Part shown: one piece after another, positions 41,333 through 46,351 of the stretch
How positions within the stretch are numbered: the first letter of the stretch is position 1
Layout: the number at the start of each line of letters is the position of its first letter
Assembly (NCBI GenBank): GCA_020632925.1
Contig: JACKER010000041.1
Coordinates: 1-46,351, forward strand
Direction of reading: 5' to 3'
Length of the DNA stretch: 46,351 nucleotides
Source: Alphaproteobacteria bacterium
Lineage (GTDB): Bacteria > Myxococcota_A > UBA796 > GCA-2862545
Program-made: the position numbers and the translations under genes
Notes under the pieces: generated by a model
What the model was told of the DNA's origin: nothing
Database searches by the model: none
What the model saw: the letters and a program-made list of their open reading frames with translations, nothing else

Positions 41333-41673
41333 CTGTCGTCCTCCTTCCGCTCGAGCTCTCGAACCACTTCTTCCAGCGCGTCGAACCGCTCGTCGAGCAG
41401 CTTGCGGTAGCCATCGAGCCACGCGCGCTCCGCGTCGAGCCGGTGCGGCCCGAGCCTGCAGACGCGAACCCGCCCGACCTTTTCCGTGGTCACGAGCCCC
41501 GCCCGCTCGAGCACGGCGACGTGCTTCTTCATGCCCGTGAGCGTCATCCGGAACCGCTCGGCGAGGGTGCTGATCGAGGCGTCCCCCTCGCCGAGCTGGA
41601 GCAGCACGCCGCGACGCGTGGCGTCCGAGAGCGCGCCGAACGCGTCGTCGAGGTGTGACGAATAGTGAACCAT
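41326..41673 (-). CDS. ArsR-family transcriptional regulator
   Basis: Winged-helix repressor of 115 residues of the SRPBCC-linked ArsR subgroup: MVHYSSHLDDAFGALSDATRRGVLLQL, ISTLAERFRMTLTGMKKHVAVLERAGLV, then KVGRVRVCRLGP and a C-terminal helix with LLDERFDALEEVV. No Cys metal-binding cluster is present in the recognition helix, so it is not an arsenic sensor. ATG at 41673 lies in the centre of a 16-bp palindrome, and the -10 box is only 7 bases upstream, so the mRNA is probably leaderless and self-repressed. First of a two-gene operon with the SRPBCC gene. Confidence 0.92.
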   Translation of the reverse strand: MVHYSSHLDDAFGALSDATRRGVLLQLGEGDASISTLAERFRMTLTGMKKHVAVLERAGLVTTEKVGRVRVCRLGPHRLDAERAWLDGYRKLLDERFDALEEVVRELERKEDDRC

Positions 41674-41681
41674 ATGGTTCA
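41666..41681. promoter_or_regulatory. ArsR operator: perfect 16-bp palindrome
   Basis: TGAACCATATGGTTCA, perfect dyad, spanning the ArsR start codon and abutting its -10 box. Position and symmetry make it the likely autoregulatory site. Confidence 0.75.
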
Positions 41682-41709
41682 GTATAGGGTCACCCGGGGA
41701 CCCTGTCGA
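41681..41709 (-). promoter_or_regulatory. ArsR promoter, leaderless type
   Basis: On the minus strand: -35 TCGACA (41709-41704), exactly 17-base spacer, -10 TATACT (41686-41681), then 7 bases to ATG. The start of transcription should coincide with the start codon. Confidence 0.6.
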
Positions 41710-41753
41710 GCCGAACGTCTCCCAGCGCCATCCAGGGGAGGTACGATCCCTCC

Positions 41754-42521
41754 ATGTGGCACCGCTACGTCCATCCCGAGTCCGTCGTCGGCGCGGTCCT
41801 CCTCGGCCTCGGCGCGACCGTGTCGGGCTTCTTCGCAGCGGTGGGTGCTTCGATCGGTGCACCGTTCGCCGGGGTGATCGGCATCGCTGCAGGCGGCGTT
41901 CTCGGCCAGTGCGTGCTGCCCCGCGACCTGCCGCGCACGGTGGTCGGATCCTGGGTGTTGGCGCTCCCGGCCACCGCGATCGTGGTGACACCCTTTCTGG
42001 CTCTGGCCGGTGAGGCCACCACACCTCCACTGTCCGGCATTCTGGGCGCGGTGTCGGCGGCGCTGGTCCTCTCGTGCGCGGCCATGCCGCTCGGCGCTGC
42101 GTGGATGTCGTCCCAACGGGCGCTACAACCAGGAGATCGGGTGGGGACGGCCCCTCCTGGTGCCGTCGCCTTCGTCGCACTGTGCACCTCGGCTCTCCTC
42201 GCGGGGTGGGAGTGGTTCGGCAGCCTCGCGCTGGTCCGACTGGCCGCCGTCCTCCCCCTCCTGCTTCCGGCGCTGCTCTCGCCGCCCTTCCGTGGCCCTC
42301 GACCGTGGCGGCGCCTGCGTTGGGCGGACCTGGCCAGCCTCACCTGCCTGGTCGTGGCGTTGACCGGGGGAATGGTCGGGGCCGTGAGCGGCGCGCGACC
42401 CGGTCACCCGCTGCCCATGATCCCGCTCACCGTCCTCCTTCCAGCCGTCCTGGCGCTGACGCTGGTCGGCGCCGTCATCGGGCGGTGGTCCGACACGTCG
42501 ACTCCGCGGCTCGACCCGTGA
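41754..42521 (+). CDS. Multi-pass membrane protein, unknown function
   Basis: Inner-membrane protein of 255 residues with about seven hydrophobic segments (VVGAVLLGLGATVSGFFAAV, FAGVIGIAAGGVLGQCVL, VVGSWVLALPATAIVVTPFL, ILGAVSAALVLSCAAMPLG, GAVAFVALCTSALLAGW, LAAVLPLLLPALL, ASLTCLVVALTGGMVG, IPLTVLLPAVLALTLVGAVIG). No conserved motif recognised. ATG at 41754 with GGAGG about 12 bases upstream, a loose ribosome-binding site. Divergent from the ArsR operon (80 bases) and convergent with the next gene. No hint of a substrate. Confidence 0.75.
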   Translation: MWHRYVHPESVVGAVLLGLGATVSGFFAAVGASIGAPFAGVIGIAAGGVLGQCVLPRDLPRTVVGSWVLALPATAIVVTPFLALAGEATTPPLSGILGAVSAALVLSCAAMPLGAAWMSSQRALQPGDRVGTAPPGAVAFVALCTSALLAGWEWFGSLALVRLAAVLPLLLPALLSPPFRGPRPWRRLRWADLASLTCLVVALTGGMVGAVSGARPGHPLPMIPLTVLLPAVLALTLVGAVIGRWSDTSTPRLDP

Positions 42522-42545
42522 ACGTCGCGGTCCGGACCTCGCGGT

Positions 42546-42989
42546 CTACTCGTCGGAGATCGACCAGCTGAGCGCCACGGGGGGAACCGTGAGCGGGATC
42601 GACTCCGCGTCTCCCGACGCACGGCGGACCGTGACCGCAGTGGTCGCGACGGCGGAGCCAGCCGTGAACGAGGCGCCCTGGTTCGGTCGCGCGATCATCG
42701 TCGGCTGCATCAGGACCCGGAGCTCGTCGTTCCGATGCACCCGGACCGATCCGATCAGCTGGAAGTCCACCTGCCACAGGGGCTCGTCCCCATCCACCGC
42801 GGTCACCCGCTGGAGCGAGGCGGTGAGGAGGCGGTTCTCACACCCGGGAAGCGGCACCTCGAGGGACGTTCCGGAGTCGACGTCGGGGACGCTCATCACG
42901 AGCTCGTCGCACCCCTCCACGTGGAGCTGCAGGTTCAGGGTGGCGGCCCATGCGCCAGTCACGAACGCGGAGAGAAGCATGTCGGTCAT
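42546..42989 (-). CDS. Small exported protein, unknown function
   Basis: Exported protein of 147 residues; MTDMLLSAFVTGAWAATLN looks like a signal peptide (an ATG three codons in, at 42980, works as well). The mature part is beta-rich with one Cys pair (EGCDEL, LPGCENRL) and no recognised domain. It ends 25 bases before the convergent membrane protein stop. The gap to the ketosynthase gene end is 45 bases, so it may follow that operon. Confidence 0.65.
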   Translation of the reverse strand: MTDMLLSAFVTGAWAATLNLQLHVEGCDELVMSVPDVDSGTSLEVPLPGCENRLLTASLQRVTAVDGDEPLWQVDFQLIGSVRVHRNDELRVLMQPTMIARPNQGASFTAGSAVATTAVTVRRASGDAESIPLTVPPVALSWSISDE

Positions 42990-43034
42990 CCTCGAGCCCG
43001 GTTGCCCATCATGCCACGATCGGGTGGTCGCGGT

Positions 43035-44234
43035 TCACGAAGGAGACGTGCCGAGCACCAGCGCGGTGCAGTGACCACCGAACCCGTAGGAGCAGGACAG
43101 CACCACCCGCTGCGCGTGCTCGCGCGCCCCGCCGGCGACGAGATCCAGTCCGAGCGCGTCGGGATCGGGCTCCTCCAGGTTCAGCGTGGCGTGCACCCGA
43201 CCGCGCGCCATGCACCCGAGCGCCACGATCGCCTCCACCGCGCCCGCCGCGCCGATCAGGTGCCCGATCATGGACTTCGTCGCGCTGATCGGGACCCGGC
43301 GCTCCCCGAGCAACGCTCGCAGCGCGCGCGCCTCGGCGCCGTCGTTGGCGGCGGTGGAGGTGCCGTGCGCGTTGACGGCGTCGACGTCCTCCGCGCGCGA
43401 CCCGGCGTCCGTCAGGGCGGCCCGCATCGCCGCCAGCGCCCCCCGTCCCTCCGGGGAGGGGTCGCTGATCTTGTACGCCTCGAGCGCGCGTCCGGCCCCC
43501 AGCACCTCGCCGAGGATCGGGGCGCCGCGGGCCAGCGCGTCGTCGAGGGCCTCCAGCCGCAGCACGCCGGCCCCCTCCCCCATCACGAACCCGTCCCGCC
43601 GCCGGTCGAAGGGACGGCTCGCGCGCGCGGGCTCGGCGTTGCGCGTGCTCGTCGCCTGCAACGCGCAGAACCCGGCGACCCCGAGCGGGTGGATCATGGA
43701 GTCCGTCCCGCCGCACAGCGCCCAGTCGGCACGCCCCACGCGGATCCGGTGCGCGGCGTCGGCGATCGCGTCCGCGCCGGCGGCGCAGGCCGTCACGTGC
43801 ACCCGCGGCGGCAGGACGCAGCCGTGCGCGACGGAGAGCAGGTGCCCGACGTGGTCGCTGGGGGTCTGCAGGAACCGGAGGCGCGCCTCGGCGTCGTCGG
43901 GCAGCGGCACCCCCGCTCGCTGGCGGGCGAGGTCCTGCATCGAGAACAGCTCGAGGCCCACGCCCATCGACACCACCCCGCGGCCGGTCGGCCGGTCGCC
44001 GGCCATCGCCTCCGCGGCGGCGGCGAGCGCGAACCCGATTCGCCGGTCCCCCAGCGGGGCTTCGGGCGGATCGGGCGCCTCGGCGGCGATGCGCGTGGGC
44101 AGCTCCCCGGGATCGAAGCGGGTGATCGGGCCTACGGCGGACCGTCCCGCGAGCAGCCCGTCGAGCAACGCGGGGACGCCCAGGCCGAGCGGGTGGACGG
44201 CCCCCACGCCGGTGACGACGACGCGGCACCTCAC
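43035..44234 (-). CDS. Beta-ketoacyl-ACP synthase (KAS II type)
   Basis: Condensing enzyme of 399 residues, usual KAS length, that extends an ACP-bound acyl chain with a malonyl unit. The catalytic triad is intact: C150 (HVTACAAGAD), H289 (VNAHGTSTAAND) and H324 (MIGHLIGAAGAVEA), with K319 nearby; the C-terminal GFGGHCTALVL gate is present. GTG start at 44234 overlaps the stop of the upstream KAS-like gene (GTGA). The paired half-length partner suggests a dedicated pathway, such as a polyene or specialised lipid, rather than housekeeping FabF. No ACP, ketoreductase or dehydratase is adjacent; the nearest ACP in the window is at 26623. Confidence 0.93.
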   Translation of the reverse strand: MRCRVVVTGVGAVHPLGLGVPALLDGLLAGRSAVGPITRFDPGELPTRIAAEAPDPPEAPLGDRRIGFALAAAAEAMAGDRPTGRGVVSMGVGLELFSMQDLARQRAGVPLPDDAEARLRFLQTPSDHVGHLLSVAHGCVLPPRVHVTACAAGADAIADAAHRIRVGRADWALCGGTDSMIHPLGVAGFCALQATSTRNAEPARASRPFDRRRDGFVMGEGAGVLRLEALDDALARGAPILGEVLGAGRALEAYKISDPSPEGRGALAAMRAALTDAGSRAEDVDAVNAHGTSTAANDGAEARALRALLGERRVPISATKSMIGHLIGAAGAVEAIVALGCMARGRVHATLNLEEPDPDALGLDLVAGGAREHAQRVVLSCSYGFGGHCTALVLGTSPS

Positions 44235-45031
44235 GCGACCTCCCACGTCGTCGCGCAGCGCACGCCGTCGGGGCCGCGCACCTCGTGGCGGAGCGGCAGC
44301 GCGCGGGTCGCCAGCGCGACGGGGAGCGCCGCCGGGCCCCGGCGCAGCCCGTCGCCGCCAGGTTCCTCCCAGGCGACGGAGGGAGAGGGCTCGAAGGTCG
44401 CGTGCATCCCGACCAGCCGCGCCAGCGGAGCGTCGGCCGACCGCGCGAGCACCATCACCCCGGCGGCTTCGACCAGCGTGTCGGCCGGGACGGGGGGCAC
44501 GAGGCGGGCGTGGTGGTGCTCGACGAGCCAGTTGCGCTGGGCGGCGATGCCCCCGACCACCGCGTGGTCCACGAGGCCCTCGGCCAGTGCGTCCACGGCC
44601 TCCTCGAGCGCCGCGTGGAGCTGCCCGGGCCCCGGGTACCCGACCGAGCACGGCCCGCGGATGCCGAGCGCCGACGCGATGTGGTACGCGACGACGTTCG
44701 GCAGGCAGCGAAACGCGAGCAGCGGCCGCGCGCGGGTCCACCCGACCGACGTGAACCGGGGCAGCGAGAAGTCGCCGTCCTCGTCGAGCGAGGCCGCGAG
44801 CACCCGGTCGATGTCCGGCGGATCGAACGGCAGGTGCCCGACGGCGAGGAAGAGCCCCGTCCGGTCCGGGTCCAGCGCCAGCCCCGCGGCCGCGCGCCCC
44901 GCGGCGACCACGCCGAGGCGATCCTGCAGCCCGAGGTACTTCGCCTCCTTCGGGCTCGACAGGAAGGGCGCGGGGTCGTCGCCGGCGCCCGCGGTCCCCA
45001 GTCCCACCAGCACGGCTGCGTCGGGTGTCAC
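44231..45031 (-). CDS. Ketosynthase-like partner without catalytic Cys
   Basis: Protein of 266 residues with only the N-terminal thiolase-fold half of a ketosynthase. AVLVGLGTAG opens it; LPNVVAYHIASALGIRGPCSVGYPGPGQLHAALEEAVDAL aligns with the KAS stretch that normally carries TACAS, and here the Cys position reads Gly in YPGPGQ. HAVVGGIAAQR and VMVLARSADAP continue the fold; the second half with both catalytic His is missing. Such proteins (Ketoacyl-synt_2-like, chain-length-factor-like) pair with an active KAS. Coupled to the complete KAS by a 4-base overlap, so it is probably its non-catalytic partner. ATG at 45031. Confidence 0.78.
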   Translation of the reverse strand: MTPDAAVLVGLGTAGAGDDPAPFLSSPKEAKYLGLQDRLGVVAAGRAAAGLALDPDRTGLFLAVGHLPFDPPDIDRVLAASLDEDGDFSLPRFTSVGWTRARPLLAFRCLPNVVAYHIASALGIRGPCSVGYPGPGQLHAALEEAVDALAEGLVDHAVVGGIAAQRNWLVEHHHARLVPPVPADTLVEAAGVMVLARSADAPLARLVGMHATFEPSPSVAWEEPGGDGLRRGPAALPVALATRALPLRHEVRGPDGVRCATTWEVA

Positions 45032-45062
45032 GCCCGCAGGCTACCCTGCTCGCGGAGGTCGG

Positions 45063-45512
45063 ATGGATCCGCTGGACCAGGTGATCGCGTGGTGTGGCCG
45101 CGCAGGCGTCGAGGCCGCTCGCGTGGACGAGGACACGCTCGTGGTGCCGATCGAGACCAGCGCCGGGCGCATGACCGGCATCGTGTCGGCGCGGAGGGAC
45201 ATGTCGATCCTGCTGTTCTACGCGGTGGGTCCGGAGCGGGTGCCGCCGGAGCGCCGCGCGGCGGTCGCCGAGTACATGACGCGCGCCAACTTCGGGCTGC
45301 CGATGGGCTGCTTCGAGATGGACTGGGAGGACGGCGAGGTCCGCTACCGCACCGCCCTGGACTACGAGGGCACGTCGCTCGCCCCCGTCCAGATCGACAA
45401 CCTCGTCCAGCCGGCCATCCACGTCAGCGACCGCTACCTGCCAGCACTCCTGCAGGTCGCCCGTGGCGAGCTGGAGCCGGAGGCGGCGATCGCCGAGGCC
45501 GAGGCGGGCTGA
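45063..45512 (+). CDS. YbjN-domain protein
   Basis: Cytoplasmic protein of 149 residues resembling the YbjN/type III secretion chaperone-like fold: LVVPIETSAGRMTGIVSAR, ILLFYAVGPERVPPERRAAVAEYMTRANFGLPMGCFEMDWEDGEVRYRTALD, then a C-terminal helix pair (YLPALLQVARGELEPEAAIAEAEAG). The central sequence (YMTRANFGLPxGxFE) is the usual family core. ATG at 45063 with GGAGG four bases upstream. Divergent from the ketosynthase operon with 31 bases between starts, and 18 bases before the exonuclease gene. Members bind partner proteins; the partner is not known here. Confidence 0.82.
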   Translation: MDPLDQVIAWCGRAGVEAARVDEDTLVVPIETSAGRMTGIVSARRDMSILLFYAVGPERVPPERRAAVAEYMTRANFGLPMGCFEMDWEDGEVRYRTALDYEGTSLAPVQIDNLVQPAIHVSDRYLPALLQVARGELEPEAAIAEAEAG

Positions 45513-45530
45513 TCCGTGGAGTTCGAGACC

Positions 45531-46351
45531 ATGGCCGACGACCTCGTGATCCTCGACGGTCACGCGATGCTGCACAAGGCCTACCACGCGGTCCCCAAGC
45601 GCGAGGACCCCGACGGGACGGAGGTCGGCGCGGTGCTCGCCGTCTGCGGGCAGCTCACGTGGCTGCTGCGCAAGATGCGCTCGCGCCACCTGGTGATGGC
45701 GCTCGATCCGGGAGGTCCGACGTTCCGGCACGCGCTGTTCGCCGACTACAAGGCGCACCGCGGTGCGACGCCGGACGACCTCGGGCCGCAGCTCGCGCGC
45801 CTGCCCGCGGCGGTCGAGGCGCTCGGGATCCGCACGGTCTGCGTGCCGGGCTTCGAAGCGGACGACTGCATCGCCACGCTGGTGCGACAGGGGCGCGAGG
45901 AGGGCTTCGCCTGCTGGATGGTGGGCGTGGACAAGGACCTGTTCCAGCTGGTGACCGATCACGACCCACCGGTCCGCCTGTTCGTGCTCAAGACGCGCGA
46001 GGTGATCGACGAGGCCGCGGTGATCGAGCGGATCGGCGTGCCGCCGTCGCGCGCGGTCGACTACTACGCGCTGGTCGGAGACAGCTCGGACAACGTGCGC
46101 GGCGCCGCCACCGTGGGCCCGAAGGCGGCCGCCACCCTGCTGCAGCACTTCCCGGACCTCGAGGCCATCTTCGCCGACCTGCACGCCATCCCGAGCCTGG
46201 ACACCCGCGGCGCCGGGCGGCTGCCGCTGCGGCTGCTGAAGGCCCGCGCCGACATCGAGCTCGCGCGCCGGCTGGTGCGCCTGCGGGACGACGTGCCGCT
46301 GCCGTTCGCGTCGCTGCGCGAGCCGCTGGCGTGGACCGGGCCCTCGGCCGA
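45531..46351 (+). CDS. 5'-3' exonuclease (PolA N-terminal type), 3' end outside window
   Basis: FEN-type nuclease; the first 273 residues are visible and no stop occurs before the window edge. The ATG at 45531 has GGAG nine bases upstream; GTG at 45516 is possible. Motifs: LVILDGHAMLHKAYHA (start of fold), MALDPGGPTFRHALFADYKAHRG (helical arch with basic residues), PGFEADDCIATLV (metal-binding Asp pair), GVDKDLFQLVTD, and YALVGDSSDNVRGAATVGPKAAATLL (metal site plus helix-hairpin-helix DNA grip). It removes RNA primers and flaps. Whether it is a stand-alone exonuclease or the front of DNA polymerase I cannot be seen. Confidence 0.93.
   Translation, partial: MADDLVILDGHAMLHKAYHAVPKREDPDGTEVGAVLAVCGQLTWLLRKMRSRHLVMALDPGGPTFRHALFADYKAHRGATPDDLGPQLARLPAAVEALGIRTVCVPGFEADDCIATLVRQGREEGFACWMVGVDKDLFQLVTDHDPPVRLFVLKTREVIDEAAVIERIGVPPSRAVDYYALVGDSSDNVRGAATVGPKAAATLLQHFPDLEAIFADLHAIPSLDTRGAGRLPLRLLKARADIELARRLVRLRDDVPLPFASLREPLAWTGPSA

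Overview
The window is about 72% GC. It is packed with secreted lipoproteins carrying short signal peptides and Thr/Ser/Pro/Asp-rich linkers, CotH-type kinases, Cys/Asp-rich MopE-like repeats, sulfatases, a DUF1549/DUF1588 plus DUF1501 gene pair, and a fused Ser/Thr kinase-SUMF1 protein. This repertoire fits a myxobacterium-like member of the Myxococcota. That placement is inferred from gene content; there is no rRNA or marker gene here. Coding density is very high: 46 genes, no gene-free stretch above about 120 bases, many 1-8 base overlaps (ATGA, GTGA, TTGA, TGATG) and frequent GTG/TTG starts. No rRNA, tRNA, CRISPR array, integrase or transposase was seen.

Layout. 1-2204 (minus): hydantoinase/dihydropyrimidinase followed by the start of an NCS1 permease, a pyrimidine or hydantoin salvage pair. 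2306-6073: small lipoprotein, YaeQ-like protein, VWA-like protein that has lost its MIDAS, and a sulfatase lipoprotein. 6084-7739: ankyrin-TetR operon divergent from a DUF4188 gene, with two matching 19-bp inverted repeats between them. 7746-12897 (minus): LURP-one-like, GFA, DUF1501, DUF1549/1588 and an unknown lipoprotein. 12940-23874: the most unusual block. It holds a CotH lipoprotein, a ceramidase-like protein, then a two-gene cassette (CotH with lamin-tail domain, then MopE-repeats with C-type lectin) present twice in inverted, convergent orientation around a small secreted protein.

23941-27012 (minus): acyl carrier protein, membrane protein, unknown protein and a PKMT-like methyltransferase in one overlapping operon. 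27044-27928: esterase. 27912-31941 (minus): secreted LRR-like protein, FSH1 hydrolase, SDR, a frameshifted patatin and a nitroreductase. 31963-34475 (minus): depolymerase-like lipoprotein, TerB-like and SH3-like proteins. 34577-40541 (plus): jelly-roll protein, a fused sulfatase with a frameshifted signal peptide, a secreted protein, and a kinase-SUMF1 protein interrupted by a 132-base in-frame palindromic insertion. 40631-41673 (minus): ArsR/SRPBCC operon with a 16-bp palindrome over its start codon. 41754-42989: membrane protein and secreted protein. 43035-45031 (minus): ketosynthase plus a half-length ketosynthase-like partner without the Cys nucleophile. 45063-46351: YbjN-like protein and the start of a PolA-type 5'-3' exonuclease.

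Best candidates for something new: the inverted CotH/MopE-lectin cassette, and the in-frame palindromic insertion in the kinase. Two genes (patatin, second sulfatase) look broken by one-base changes, which could be real or assembly errors.
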